Shown: positions 17,495 through 26,800, counted from the stretch's first letter. The stretch is 64,000 nt of DNA from Deltaproteobacteria bacterium (GCA_016214985.1 JACRMM010000057.1:47638-111637), one strand, 5' to 3'. Numbers and translations: made by a program. The notes: generated by a model not told the origin, from the sequence alone.

Positions 17495-18091
17495 GTGAAG
17501 CTGAACTGGGGCGAGCGGCTCGCCGTCAACAACCCGCTGCGCGTCGTGCAGCAGGGGTTCGAGGTCAGGTGGTTCAAGCAGCGAGCGCGGGTACCGGAAG
17601 GCCTGCGAGTCCTCGAGATCGGCTGCGGCCGGGGCGCGGGGGCCGAGCTGTTGCTGCGGGAGTTTCGACCTCGCGAGCTCCACGCTACGGATCTGGATCT
17701 CGAAATGCTGCGGCGGGCCGAGGTTTACATGGACCCGGCGGCGCTGGCAAGGGCGACGCTCACCGTGGCGGACGCCGTTCGCCTGCCTCACCGCGACGAG
17801 GCGTTCGACGTCGTGTTCGGCTTCGGCGTGCTCCACCACATCCCCGACTGGCGCGGTGCCCTGCGCGAGGTCGCGCGGGTACTCAAGCCCGGCGGCCTCT
17901 ACTGCCTCGAGGAGCTCTACCCTTCCCTCTACCAGAACGCGCTGACGAAGCACTTCCTCCTCCACCCCACCGAGGACCGCTTCCACGGGACGGACCTGCG
18001 GGGCGAGCTCCCGCGGACGGGCCTCCGGCTCCGCGACACGTTCGAAGTGCCCCGCATCGGGCTGCTGGCGGTCTGCGAGCGGCCGCGGTAG
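17495..18091 (+). CDS. class I SAM-dependent methyltransferase
   Basis: A 198-residue methyltransferase. The SAM-binding motif I VLEIGCGRGAGAELL is at residues 36-50, acidic motif II (ATDLDLEML) is near 62, and DVVFGFGVLHHIPDW is at about 105-120, a UbiE/Coq5-like (Methyltransf_11) pattern. It may act on a small molecule; the substrate is not predictable. It starts with GTG at 17495 just after the 59-aa gene. A decayed inverted fragment resembling its region 140-165 lies about 400 bases upstream. Confidence 0.88.
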   Translation: MKLNWGERLAVNNPLRVVQQGFEVRWFKQRARVPEGLRVLEIGCGRGAGAELLLREFRPRELHATDLDLEMLRRAEVYMDPAALARATLTVADAVRLPHRDEAFDVVFGFGVLHHIPDWRGALREVARVLKPGGLYCLEELYPSLYQNALTKHFLLHPTEDRFHGTDLRGELPRTGLRLRDTFEVPRIGLLAVCERPR

Positions 18092-18102
18092 GTCCTGGCG
18101 CG

Positions 18103-18936
18103 TCACGGGGTTTCCGAGAGGAACTCCAGCGCCAGGCGAGGCAGAGCCCTCCAGACCCCCTGGAGGATCTCCTCCTCCTCCGCGGTCTTCGGCTCCCACA
18201 GTGACCGGCTCAGCGGCAGGTCGCTCACGTAGGTCAATGCCGCCGCGCGCAGGCCGTGGTGAGCGGCGGCAGAGTAGAAGGCCGAGAGCTCCATCTCGAG
18301 CGCATCGAAGCCGCAGCGGGCCAGGAGCTCGAGGTTGTTTCGGCACTCGAACGCCACGGCGCCGATGGTGAAGACGCGCCCTTCGCGAACCGGAAGCCCG
18401 CGGTGCCGGAGCAAGGCCGCCAGGTCCGCCTCCATCCCGCCGGTACAGGAGACGGTTCGCGCCTCCCTCACCACTCTCTCGAAGCCGAGGTCCCGGTAGC
18501 GCGAGTACCCCTCGCCGTCGGCGGCTTCGGTCGGAAGGAACCAGTCCCCGATCGAAAAATCCGGAGAGAGCCCCCCTACTGCGCCCACGAAGAGGACCCT
18601 TCGCGCGGGCGTGAGCGAGAGGAAGCTCATACCATCTCCGACGGGGCCGGGCCCGACGCCGGTGAGGATCACCGTCACCGGGCGCCCGGCAAAGCGCCCC
18701 GTGACGCCCGTGTAGAAGAAGGGCGGCGAGAGCTCTCGGGGCGCTTCTCCCAGGTGCCGGCGGAAGGACTTGAGCGGCACGAACGGCGTGACGATCACAT
18801 CCTCGGCCACGTCTTCCGCCCGGCAGCCGAAGACGACCTCCAGAACCGCGTCCGGTGCACCCAGGTCGGGCGGATTCTCGGCCCTGCGGCAGCCCTTTCG
18901 ATCGGCTGCGCTCGGGGCATGGGGCTCTGTGCTCAT
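18103..18936 (-). CDS. nucleoside phosphorylase/nucleosidase family protein (PNP_UDP_1)
   Basis: A 277-residue protein with the phosphorylase/MTAN fold signatures: TGVGPGPVGDGMSFL near residue 97, the substrate-binding ALEMELSAF near 223 and the catalytic aspartate in YVSDLPLSR near 246. Relatives include MTA/SAH nucleosidase, futalosine hydrolase and AMP nucleosidase; I cannot decide among them. A menaquinone-pathway (MqnB) role is possible but no other mqn gene is present. Its ATG overlaps the stop of the response-regulator gene by four bases, so it is the third gene of a two-component operon, which is unusual. Confidence 0.8.
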   Translation of the reverse strand: MSTEPHAPSAADRKGCRRAENPPDLGAPDAVLEVVFGCRAEDVAEDVIVTPFVPLKSFRRHLGEAPRELSPPFFYTGVTGRFAGRPVTVILTGVGPGPVGDGMSFLSLTPARRVLFVGAVGGLSPDFSIGDWFLPTEAADGEGYSRYRDLGFERVVREARTVSCTGGMEADLAALLRHRGLPVREGRVFTIGAVAFECRNNLELLARCGFDALEMELSAFYSAAAHHGLRAAALTYVSDLPLSRSLWEPKTAEEEEILQGVWRALPRLALEFLSETP

Positions 18937-20327
18937 TCGCTGTCGTCGAAGCCCAGGCGCTTGATCTGATAGCGCAAAGTGCCCCGGTCCATGGACAGAA
19001 GACGGGCAGCCTGCGCCTTGTTTCCGCCCGCGAGCCGAAGGGCCTCCCGGATCAGGTAACGCCCCACGCCGTCGAGCACCTCCTCGTACGGCACTCCACG
19101 CAGAATCTCAGGCTCCTGGGGAATCCACGCCCGCTCTTCGTCCCGGGATCGACGGCGCAGGATCTCCGGGGGAAGGTGCTCGGGCGCGATCCACTGGGGC
19201 TCCTCGAGAATCAGGATCCGCTCCACGGTGTTCTTGAGCTCCCGGATGTTCCCCGGCCACGGGTAGTCCAGGAGAAGAGCTTCGCATTCGTGCGTGAACC
19301 CCCGGACGTCCTTGTGAAACTTCTCATTGGCGCCCCGCAGGAAGTAGCGCGCCAGGGGAAGGATGTCCGCCCGGCGCTCCCGGAGGGGCGGCAGGTGGAG
19401 TCCGATGAGCTTGAGTCGGTAGTAGAGATCTTCTCGGAACCGGCCGGCGCGGATCCGGTCGTCGAGGTTCTGATTCGTCGCTGCCACGACCCGCACGTCC
19501 ACCGCCAACTGTTCCACGCCGCCGACCCGCCGGATCGATCGCTCCTCGAGGACGCGGAGCAGCTTCGCCTGCAGCGCCACATCCATGTCCCCGATCTCGT
19601 CGAGGAAGAGGGTCCCGCCCTGGGCGCGCTCCATCAGTCCGGGCTTGCGGTTCTTTGCGTCAGTGAAAGCCCCCTTCTCATGGCCGAAGAGCTCGCTCTC
19701 CAAGAGCTGGCCGGGGATGGCGGCGCAGTTGATCCCCACGAAGGGCCGGTCCCGTCGACCGCTCTCGGCGTGGATGGCCCGGGCCACGACTTCTTTGCCC
19801 GTGCCGCTCTCGCCCTCGATCAGGACGGTGACGTCCGGATTCTGGGCCACCTTCCGGATCATCGCGATGACCTTCTGCGTGGCCGGGTCCTCCCCGACGA
19901 GGTGGTCAAGACCGAACGGTAGGGAAGCCTCCTGCCGCAAGACCCGGACCTCCCGCTTGAGGCTGTCGGCCTCCAGGGCCAGCTTGACGATCACCTCGAT
20001 CTCGCGGGACTTGAAGGGTTTGTTTACGTAATCATAGGCGCCCAGTCGCATGGCCTCCACGGCCGTCTCGACGCTTCCGTACGCGGTCATCATGATGACC
20101 AGGAGTTCGGGCCGGGCCGCCTTGAACTCCCGCAGGAGGTCGATGCCCGAGGCGTCGGGAAGGCGCAAGTCCAGGAGGACGAGGGCGAAGTCGCCGCCAG
20201 GAAAGACGCGTCGAGCCTCGGCCGCACTGGCGGCGGTCTGGGCGTCGTAGCCCTTCTGGGAGAGGATCTGAGCCAGCGACCGCCGGATCAGAGCCTCGTC
20301 ATCCACGATCAGGATGCGCTGCGACAT
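18933..20327 (-). CDS. sigma-54-dependent response regulator (NtrC family)
   Basis: A 464-residue activator. The receiver domain is at 1-120 with phospho-aspartate in LLDLRLPDASG (about residue 53). An AAA+ sigma-54 interaction domain lies at about 140-375, with Walker A GESGTGKE and Walker B GGTLFLDEIGD. A Fis-type helix-turn-helix closes the protein (GNKAQAARLLSMDRGTLRYQ). The sigma-54 contact loop reads GAFTDA instead of GAFTGA, a variant also known in working activators. Its ATG directly follows the stop of the histidine kinase gene, its obvious partner. Confidence 0.95.
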   Translation of the reverse strand: MSQRILIVDDEALIRRSLAQILSQKGYDAQTAASAAEARRVFPGGDFALVLLDLRLPDASGIDLLREFKAARPELLVIMMTAYGSVETAVEAMRLGAYDYVNKPFKSREIEVIVKLALEADSLKREVRVLRQEASLPFGLDHLVGEDPATQKVIAMIRKVAQNPDVTVLIEGESGTGKEVVARAIHAESGRRDRPFVGINCAAIPGQLLESELFGHEKGAFTDAKNRKPGLMERAQGGTLFLDEIGDMDVALQAKLLRVLEERSIRRVGGVEQLAVDVRVVAATNQNLDDRIRAGRFREDLYYRLKLIGLHLPPLRERRADILPLARYFLRGANEKFHKDVRGFTHECEALLLDYPWPGNIRELKNTVERILILEEPQWIAPEHLPPEILRRRSRDEERAWIPQEPEILRGVPYEEVLDGVGRYLIREALRLAGGNKAQAARLLSMDRGTLRYQIKRLGFDDSE

Positions 20328-22355
20328 CTACTCCTCCCCGCGCTCGAGCGACGGAAGATCTACCAGGAACCGCGTCCCCACGCCCGGAGCGGACTCGACG
20401 TCGATTCGGCCGCCGTGCTGCTCCGCGATGCTGTGGGCGATGGCGAGCCCCAGCCCGGTACCGTCGCTCTTGGTGGTGAAAAAGGGGTTGAACGCCTGGG
20501 CAGCCGTCTCCGCATCCATGCCTCGGCCCGTATCCTCCACGGTCACACGCGCGCACCAGCCAAACTCGGTGTGGACGAGCTCCGCGGCGATGCGCACCCG
20601 CCCTCCGCCCCCCGTGGCCTCCAGGGCATTGAGGGCGAGGTTCAAGAAAAGCTGCTTCAGTTTCTCTGGATCGCCCTCGATCTTGGGATTCTCCCGAAGG
20701 TCGAGCTGGAAGGAGACGTCTTTCTTTCCGCACTGTTCCGCGAACGTGCGGTGCCACTCCAGAGCCTTGGCGACCCGCATCGGCCGCTTCTGCGCCGGCT
20801 GAGGCCGGGCAAAGTCGAGAAGGCCGCGGATCAGGGCTTCCAACCGGTCGATCTCGCGGCCGATGTCGTCCAGCAGGCTCAGACCGTCGTCCGAGAGATG
20901 TTCCCCCTCTCTCAGAACGTCGAGGCTGATCCCGACACCGGTAAGGGGGTTTCGGATCTCGTGTGCGATGCCGGCCGCCAGCTGGCCGATGGAGGCGAGC
21001 CGCGCCATGCGGTTGACCTTCTCGTCGAGCCGCCGGCGCTCGGTGAGGTCCTGGAGGATCAGGGTGGCGCCCCTCTCCTCGTCGGCGGGGAGCGGGAACA
21101 CGTTGACGAGCAACTGCCTCGCGAGTGCCCCGGCGCCCAGCGAGACCTCGAGGCTCTCCAGGCTCGACTGCTCGCTCAATACACGGCGGAGTGCTTCCAG
21201 GAACATGGGTGCCGACAGATAGCGCTCGATGGGGTCACCCAGCGCTTCGTCTCCCAGAACCAGCAGCTTCGCGGCGGCTTGGTTTCGCCACACCACGCGC
21301 CGTTCGGCGTCCAGTGCGACCACCGCGTTCGGAGTGCCACCCAGGATCCGGTCGCGCAGATCCCTCTCCCGCCTGACCCGCTCGAAGAACCGCGCCGCTT
21401 CGATCGCCTTCGCCGCCTGAGCCGCGAAGATTCCGAGCAACTCCTCGTGGGACGGGTCGAACGCCTCTTCTCGCGCTCCGCTGACGGTCAGAACCCCCAC
21501 CACCCGCCCCTCGCTGAGGAGCGGAACGGCCAGATGACTGCGGCGGGTCTCGAGACCGGCTCCCTGGAGCCCGGACCCGCGGTCAGCGACCCGGAGCGCC
21601 TTCCCCTGACTGGCGACCCAACCGGGAATTCCATACCCCAGTGCCACGACCGCCCGGTCGGGCGGCGGAGCCTCACCGGCCCAGGCCTCGAGCGCCAGGC
21701 GCTCGGCGCGGGCGTCCAAGAGGTACAACAGCGCGCCGTCGGCCGCGGTCAGCTGTCGAGCCTCCTCGACGACCATTCGCAGGAGTCTGGCGATGTCCAG
21801 GGTCGAGGTCATCTGTCGACCCAGGCGCCGCAGGGCAAGCAACTGCTCGCCCTGCCCGCGATTTTCGTCTTCGAGTCTCCAGGTCTCCAGGAGCATCCCG
21901 AGCTGGGCACCGATCAGCCCGAGGGCCTGGAGCTCTCCGGCCGCAAAGGGCGCGGCCGCGGGCCGTCGGCCCATCCACAGCACGCCTACGACCCGTCCCC
22001 CGCTGAGAAGGGGCACAGACGCCCCGGGTTGGGCACCTTGCGCGACGATCGTCCCACCGGTCTGCGCCGCCCGGATCTCATCCCGTTTGGCATCGGCCCC
22101 TAGGAACCCATCCTCGGCGCCCGGGACACTGCCCACCGTCGCCAACACGGCGAGCCGGTCGCGCGGCTCCTCGAAGCGATAGACCGTCGCGCCCGTGCCC
22201 TTCCAGGCGGCGAGCAACTCCCGCAGGCCGGCCTGGAGCACCTCTTCTCGCGAGCCCCGCGACCCCACCGCCTCCGCGAAGCGCACCAGGGCACTCCACA
22301 CCGCGCCAGGAAGGCGGGCGCCGCGCGTCGGGGGCATCGGGGAAAGATCCGGCAT
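20328..22355 (-). CDS. GAF/PAS sensor histidine kinase, cytoplasmic
   Basis: A 675-residue kinase with no clear membrane segments. It has two GAF-like domains (about 20-165 and 185-325) and a PAS domain (about 330-440). The HisKA domain carries the phospho-histidine in GIAHEIRNPLTG (about residue 463) and is followed by HATPase_c (LNLALNALEA; GRGMDAETAAQAF; GTGLGLAI). It should respond to a soluble cue and phosphorylate the sigma-54 response regulator encoded immediately downstream. The signal is unknown; the third operon gene is a nucleosidase, hinting at a nucleoside-linked function. The gene is preceded on its own strand by a terminator for the stress-protein gene. Confidence 0.95.
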   Translation of the reverse strand: MPDLSPMPPTRGARLPGAVWSALVRFAEAVGSRGSREEVLQAGLRELLAAWKGTGATVYRFEEPRDRLAVLATVGSVPGAEDGFLGADAKRDEIRAAQTGGTIVAQGAQPGASVPLLSGGRVVGVLWMGRRPAAAPFAAGELQALGLIGAQLGMLLETWRLEDENRGQGEQLLALRRLGRQMTSTLDIARLLRMVVEEARQLTAADGALLYLLDARAERLALEAWAGEAPPPDRAVVALGYGIPGWVASQGKALRVADRGSGLQGAGLETRRSHLAVPLLSEGRVVGVLTVSGAREEAFDPSHEELLGIFAAQAAKAIEAARFFERVRRERDLRDRILGGTPNAVVALDAERRVVWRNQAAAKLLVLGDEALGDPIERYLSAPMFLEALRRVLSEQSSLESLEVSLGAGALARQLLVNVFPLPADEERGATLILQDLTERRRLDEKVNRMARLASIGQLAAGIAHEIRNPLTGVGISLDVLREGEHLSDDGLSLLDDIGREIDRLEALIRGLLDFARPQPAQKRPMRVAKALEWHRTFAEQCGKKDVSFQLDLRENPKIEGDPEKLKQLFLNLALNALEATGGGGRVRIAAELVHTEFGWCARVTVEDTGRGMDAETAAQAFNPFFTTKSDGTGLGLAIAHSIAEQHGGRIDVESAPGVGTRFLVDLPSLERGEE

Positions 22356-22427
22356 GCTGAGGGGCCCTTGGGACGGTGAATTTTCACGACTCTAGCACAC
22401 TGCCCAAGGTGCGTGCACGTCGGTGAA

Positions 22428-22453
22428 GAAAAAAAGAGGGGCCCGAAGGCCCC
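22428..22453 (-). terminator. intrinsic terminator downstream of the universal stress protein gene
   Basis: On the minus strand GGGGCC-TTCG-GGCCCC (22438-22453) is followed at once by TCTTTTTTTC. The tight 6-bp stem with a UUCG-type loop and T run is a classical Rho-independent terminator. It lies about 180 bases after the stress-protein stop and before the histidine kinase gene. Confidence 0.8.
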
Positions 22454-22631
22454 GAGGGAGGAGTTGCCACGTCTCTTGGTTTCCGACGCGCGATGCTACC
22501 ATACCCTCTTCGGCCCCGGGCCGGCAAGTCCAAAACGACGTTTCTTTCATCGGTCGGAAAAAAGAAGGGCTCTCTTCGAGTGGCCGATTGTCCGCTAAGA
22601 CCTGCAGAAAACTGTGTTTGCGAATGCCGTC

Positions 22632-23519
22632 TCAGGGCACGAGGAGCACGTGGCCGGGACAGTGGTGGAGCACGTGGGTCGAGACCGAGCCGAAGATCGC
22701 GTCGTCGAGCTGGCCGACCCCCTTTCGCCCCATCAGGACGATCTCGAACTCGTCCTCTCGGTAGACCCGGCAGATGGTCTTGGCGGGCGTTCCCTCCTCG
22801 ACCCTCGTGGAGACCGTGTGCCCGGCCTCTCGAAGCACCTCGCAGGCCTGCCGCAGCATGGCCTCGGCGTCCCGATGCAGAGTCGCCAAGGCCTCGTACC
22901 GCATAGGGGGCGTGAGGTACGAGAATCCGGGGCGCTCGGGGTCGATGACCGCCAGGAGAGACACCTCGAGCCCCTCGGCCGGTCGGAGCTCCGAAGCGAG
23001 CTTCAGGCAGTCCTTCGCGCCAACCGAGCCGTCCATCGCGATCAGCGCTCGCAGAGGCCGTTTGGCTTCCTCCCCCTGTGCGAAGGGACCGCGGCCTTTG
23101 ACGACCAGGACGGGCTTCTTCGCATGGTGGACGGTGTAGTTGGAAACCGATCCGAAGAGCAGGTCCTGGATGTCGCCCCCCTGGCCCTTGCGGCCGAGCA
23201 CCAGCAAGCCGAAGTCGTCGGACGCCACGGCGTCACACAGGGCCGGGCCGGGGGATCCGAAGAGGACCCGAGGCGACACCGTCATCCCCTGTTCCTCATA
23301 GAACGCGACTTCGCGCTGGAGGATCCTCTCGGCGGCGTCCTTGGCCCCCTCGCGGATCATGTCCACGTAGAGGTCGGACAACATCTTGTACTCCACCCGG
23401 TGCATGTCCACGACCTGAGTGAGCTCGATCTCGAGCTCCAGCACTCTGCCCATTCGAACGACGAACTCCGCCGTCTTGCGACTGAACTCGGAACCATCGG
23501 TGGCAACTAAAATGCGCAT
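22632..23519 (-). CDS. universal stress protein, tandem UspA domains
   Basis: A 295-residue protein made of two UspA domains. Each keeps the ATP-binding motif G-x2-G-x9-G(S): LGRKGQGGDIQDLLFGSVS near residue 127 and MGRKGVGQLDDAIFGSVS near residue 270. Such proteins are cytoplasmic ATP-binding regulators. It stands 47 bases downstream of the TRAP large permease gene on the same strand. UspA proteins linked to TRAP transporters are known (for example TeaD), so it may adjust transporter activity. Confidence 0.92.
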   Translation of the reverse strand: MRILVATDGSEFSRKTAEFVVRMGRVLELEIELTQVVDMHRVEYKMLSDLYVDMIREGAKDAAERILQREVAFYEEQGMTVSPRVLFGSPGPALCDAVASDDFGLLVLGRKGQGGDIQDLLFGSVSNYTVHHAKKPVLVVKGRGPFAQGEEAKRPLRALIAMDGSVGAKDCLKLASELRPAEGLEVSLLAVIDPERPGFSYLTPPMRYEALATLHRDAEAMLRQACEVLREAGHTVSTRVEEGTPAKTICRVYREDEFEIVLMGRKGVGQLDDAIFGSVSTHVLHHCPGHVLLVP

Positions 23520-23566
23520 CTCGTCTCCTCTCTTTGAGCAGATAGCCGTTCAGCCGATCCGGCCGG

Positions 23567-24922
23567 TCACATACCCCCGCCAGTGCCAAGGCCGGACATG
23601 AAGCCCGCCTGCACTGCCTCCGGGTAGAACAGCTTCGGGAGGAACAGGATCAGGTCCGGCCAGTAGACGAGGATGGCGAGCACGGCGATCTGGAGCGCCA
23701 GGAAGGGAAGGATCGACCGGACGACGAAGATGAGGTCCTTCTTTGCCAGCGTCATGGCGATGTAGAGGCTCACGCCGACCGGCGGCGTGATGTAGCCGAT
23801 GCCCAGGTTGACTGTCATGAGGAGCCCGAAGTGAAGTGTGTTGATCCCGAACCGCGCCAGAAGTGGCAAGAGAATCGGAGTAATGATGATCGTGGCCGAG
23901 ACGACGTCCATGAACATTCCGACCACAAGCAGAAAGAGATTCACAATTCCAAGAAAAACCCATTTGTTCGTAATGCTGGCAGTAACCGTCTCTGCAATCA
24001 ATTCCGGCAGACGTTCCACCGCAAGGTACTTGCCGAACACCGTCGCTCCTGAGACGATGATCAGGAGCGTCGCGGATTGGACGGCTGACGAGACAATGAC
24101 CTTCTTTGCTTGACCGAAGGACAGGTTCTTGTGGATGAAGATCTCCACGATGAAGGCGTATACGGAAGCAATGACAGCCGCCTCGTTGGCTGTGAAGACG
24201 CCCGAGTAGATCCCGACGAAGATGATCACCGGGAGAAGGATGGCCCAGATGCTGTCCTTGACGGTTGCCCAGAATTCCGCCCAAGACGGTCTGGCTCTCA
24301 TCACCATCCCACCTCGTCTTGCCACGATGTAGGCGTAAAGGCAGAAAGAAACGATGAGCAGGAACCCCGGAACGTAACCGGTCATGAAGAGAGCGGCCAA
24401 CGAATCGTTCGTCACTGCGGCGTAAAGCATCATCGAGATGCTGGGAGGGATGATGATGCCGAGGATCGGTGCCGAGGTCATGAGCCCAACCGAGAAGCTC
24501 TCGTCGTAGCCGTCAGCGATAAGAGCCGGGATCATAAACCCACCGATCGCCACCACCGTCGCGACAGTGGACCCGGAGATCGCGCCGAAGAGGCCGCAGG
24601 CGACCACACCGGCCATGGCGAGCCCTCCCGGGAAGAAACCGACCACCGCCTTTGCGAAGTTGATCAGCTTCTTCACGATGGAGCCGGCCGTCATGATGTT
24701 TCCGCACAGCACGAAGAAGAGGACGACGACCAGAGCGAAGTTGTCCATAGCCTTGTAGAAACCCTCGACCAGCAGCATCGACTGGATTTCGAAGGGCATC
24801 TGGGTCTGGGCAAAGAAGGCCATGCCCACAATCCCTGCCGCGAACAACGACATGTAGACCGGAATCGTGAGCCCGAGCAGCCCGAAGAAGATCAGGATTA
24901 CGTAGAGGATAGACTTGTCCAT
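23567..24922 (-). CDS. dctM: TRAP transporter large permease
   Basis: A 451-residue membrane protein with about twelve helices of the DctM family, the ion-coupled transport subunit. Typical segments are SGSTVATVVAIGGFMIPALI near residue 115, IIIPPSISMMLYA near 155 and the mirror-image GIGYITPPVGVSLYIA near 375. Together with DctQ and the periplasmic binder DctP it imports organic anions using a sodium gradient. It follows dctQ by 45 bases. Confidence 0.96.
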   Translation of the reverse strand: MDKSILYVILIFFGLLGLTIPVYMSLFAAGIVGMAFFAQTQMPFEIQSMLLVEGFYKAMDNFALVVVLFFVLCGNIMTAGSIVKKLINFAKAVVGFFPGGLAMAGVVACGLFGAISGSTVATVVAIGGFMIPALIADGYDESFSVGLMTSAPILGIIIPPSISMMLYAAVTNDSLAALFMTGYVPGFLLIVSFCLYAYIVARRGGMVMRARPSWAEFWATVKDSIWAILLPVIIFVGIYSGVFTANEAAVIASVYAFIVEIFIHKNLSFGQAKKVIVSSAVQSATLLIIVSGATVFGKYLAVERLPELIAETVTASITNKWVFLGIVNLFLLVVGMFMDVVSATIIITPILLPLLARFGINTLHFGLLMTVNLGIGYITPPVGVSLYIAMTLAKKDLIFVVRSILPFLALQIAVLAILVYWPDLILFLPKLFYPEAVQAGFMSGLGTGGGM

Positions 24923-24967
24923 GACGGCGACTCTCCACTGGCAGAGCGAACGTTTTCGGACTCCAGG

Positions 24968-25465
24968 CTACTTCGGGCTGACGGGCTTCCCAGTAATGTC
25001 CTCGAACACGACCTGGACGAGCCGGAGGAACATCAAGACCCCCATGAGCGGGAGAACACCATAGAGGATAGACTGGGGAATCTTCATGACGGTCGTCACC
25101 TGGCCCGTCATGATCTGCATCTTCAGGAGCTTGATCCCGTAGTACGTCACGAAGATGGAGAAGGCAGCCACACCGGCATGGTTGACGAAGTCAAGGGGCT
25201 TGGCGAGCGGCTTGATCAGGTTCGGCAGCGCATCGATCCGGATCAACGCCCGGTTCTTTACTGCGACCGAACAGCCAATGAAAGTCGTGTACATGATGAC
25301 CTGGCGGACGAACTCCTCGGGCCAGGTCATGGTGTAGGTGATCGTGTACCGGGTCACTACGGTCACGAAGAGACCGATCAAGGCGGCGAAGACCGTTAAG
25401 AACAGCGTCCATTCCTCGAAGAAAGAGAGCACCTTGTCCAAATAATACAGAGTCGTCCGAAACAT
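24968..25465 (-). CDS. dctQ: TRAP transporter small permease
   Basis: A 165-residue DctQ-type protein with four membrane helices (about 15-38, 52-72, 92-112 and 132-150) and the motif TWPEEFVRQ near residue 47. It pairs with DctM. I take the ATG at 25465, preceded by GGAGG; the longer frame upstream runs through the dctP end and terminator and is not real. The ribosome site starts just after the T tract of the dctP terminator, so translation depends on read-through. Confidence 0.93.
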   Translation of the reverse strand: MFRTTLYYLDKVLSFFEEWTLFLTVFAALIGLFVTVVTRYTITYTMTWPEEFVRQVIMYTTFIGCSVAVKNRALIRIDALPNLIKPLAKPLDFVNHAGVAAFSIFVTYYGIKLLKMQIMTGQVTTVMKIPQSILYGVLPLMGVLMFLRLVQVVFEDITGKPVSPK

Positions 25466-25478
25466 GGTCGGATCCTCC

Positions 25479-25517
25479 AAAAAAAAGACGGGCGGGGGCT
25501 CCGAGCCCCCGCCCGTC
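25479..25517 (-). terminator. strong terminator/attenuator between dctP and dctQ
   Basis: Fourteen perfectly paired bases (25504-25517 with 25487-25500) close on a three-base loop and are followed on the minus strand by eight Ts. It begins 11 bases after the dctP stop. This is a textbook intrinsic terminator placed inside an operon. It would make the binding protein in excess over the two permeases. Confidence 0.88.
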
Positions 25518-25527
25518 CAATCCTTGA

Positions 25528-26580
25528 TTACTTGTAGCCCATGGCCTTTTCCACCTTCTTCAGGTAGTCGATCCCGATCTTGTCGTCCCACTCCCGGAAC
25601 ACGACCTCGCTCTGTTTTTTCAGGGTCGCCATGTCTTGATCGGAGAGTTGGAAGAACTGTACCCCCGACGCCTTGGCCTTCTCGATCTCCGTTGCTTCCT
25701 GCTTCCTTGTGAGATCTCGGGTCTTCGCGCACTCCTCGTGGATGACCTCGACGAGCGTCTTTTGCAGGTCCTTCGGCAGGCTGTTGAACCACGCCTTGTT
25801 GACCATGTGGATGAGCAGCCCCTGCGCGTAGTCGACCTGGGTGAAGTACTTGGCCACCTCGAACTTCTTCGTGATGCTGCAGACCATCGGCGCGTGATCC
25901 AACGCGTCGATGACGCCCTGCTTCAGGGCAATATGGACGTCCGGCCAAGGCATCGGAACGACGTTGAAACCCCACGCCTTGTAGATGCTCTGGTTGACGT
26001 CGGCCTCGGCGATCCGGAACTTCAGGGGCTTCGCGTCTGCGATCGTCCGGATCGGTTTGGTGGATCCCCACCCGTAGGATCCATAGCCCGTCACATCGAA
26101 GGCAAGCACACCCTTGTCCTCCGCGCCGGCCAGCATATGGTCGAAGAGGGCGCGGTCCTTCGTGAACTTGTCGAGCTTGTCAAAGGTATTGATGAGGAAC
26201 GGGAGGTTCATGATGCCCATGCGGGGGCCGATCTTCGGGGCCACCACCGACGAACAGAGCATCCCCTGGACAGCGCCCATCGTGAGCTGGTTCAAGACCT
26301 CCACCTCGCCCCCCAGCTGCGACAGGGGGTAGTAATCGTAGTAGATCTGTCCGTTGGTCCTCTTCCAGAGCTCGTCCCGAATCCGGTATCCAACCGCGAA
26401 CCCTTCGATAGCCGGGTGGGAGACGGCCGACACCTTCATCACGTATTTCGCGGTGGAGGGGTCGAACTTCGGTTTCCACGCGTCGAGAGGGTTCGCCTTT
26501 TGCTGCGCGACGCCAACTCCGACGGCGGCGCTGACACCCACCACGACGGCCAGGGACAACAGGGGTTTCCAGCACTTCAT
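25528..26580 (-). CDS. dctP: TRAP transporter substrate-binding protein
   Basis: A 350-residue periplasmic binder with a signal peptide (LLSLAVVVGVSAAVGVGVAQQ, cleavage near residue 26). Family landmarks follow: YYPLSQLGGEVEVLNQLTMG near residue 82, the substrate-anchoring arginine in PLKFRIAEADV near 182, and IALKQGVIDALDHAP near 215. It delivers an organic acid to DctQM. The neighbouring ligase, dehydrogenase and IorAB genes suggest an aromatic or branched carboxylate, but this is inference. The ATG at 26580 gives the signal peptide; an upstream in-frame extension is arginine-rich and unlikely. Confidence 0.94.
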   Translation of the reverse strand: MKCWKPLLSLAVVVGVSAAVGVGVAQQKANPLDAWKPKFDPSTAKYVMKVSAVSHPAIEGFAVGYRIRDELWKRTNGQIYYDYYPLSQLGGEVEVLNQLTMGAVQGMLCSSVVAPKIGPRMGIMNLPFLINTFDKLDKFTKDRALFDHMLAGAEDKGVLAFDVTGYGSYGWGSTKPIRTIADAKPLKFRIAEADVNQSIYKAWGFNVVPMPWPDVHIALKQGVIDALDHAPMVCSITKKFEVAKYFTQVDYAQGLLIHMVNKAWFNSLPKDLQKTLVEVIHEECAKTRDLTRKQEATEIEKAKASGVQFFQLSDQDMATLKKQSEVVFREWDDKIGIDYLKKVEKAMGYK

Positions 26581-26666
26581 GGGCTTCACTCCTTCTGGCG
26601 CGGTGTCCCGACGAACGCTGTCGCGCCGGTGCGTTCGCCTCATGGAATAAAACGGCGTTGCTAACC

Positions 26667-26682
26667 TACCACACGTTTGGTA
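26667..26682. promoter_or_regulatory. 16-bp palindrome upstream of dctP, candidate operator
   Basis: TACCACACGTTTGGTA is palindromic except for one pair and lies 87 bases before the dctP start. Its half-site ACCAAAC recurs in the palindrome upstream of the ligase operon at 33879-33894. This type of site suits a dimeric TetR- or LacI-like repressor, none of which is encoded in the window. Confidence 0.4.
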
Positions 26683-26769
26683 TGGCGGCCAAGCGAAATC
26701 GCCCCGGCGCCGATCTCCTTCGTTCCATTTTTCCGGGTTGATTCAAACGGCGGTATGGGAAACACCCCG

Positions 26770-26800
26770 GAGGCGGAAGAGGGGGCTACCCCCCCGCCTC
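26770..26800 (-). terminator. hairpin at the end of iorB
   Basis: GAGGCGG (26770-26776) pairs with CCGCCTC (26794-26800), with a further G/C-rich pairing inside, overlapping the last codons and stop of iorB. A short TTT follows on the minus strand after a gap. It is a probable but weak terminator of the iorA-iorB transcript ahead of the TRAP operon. Confidence 0.4.
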
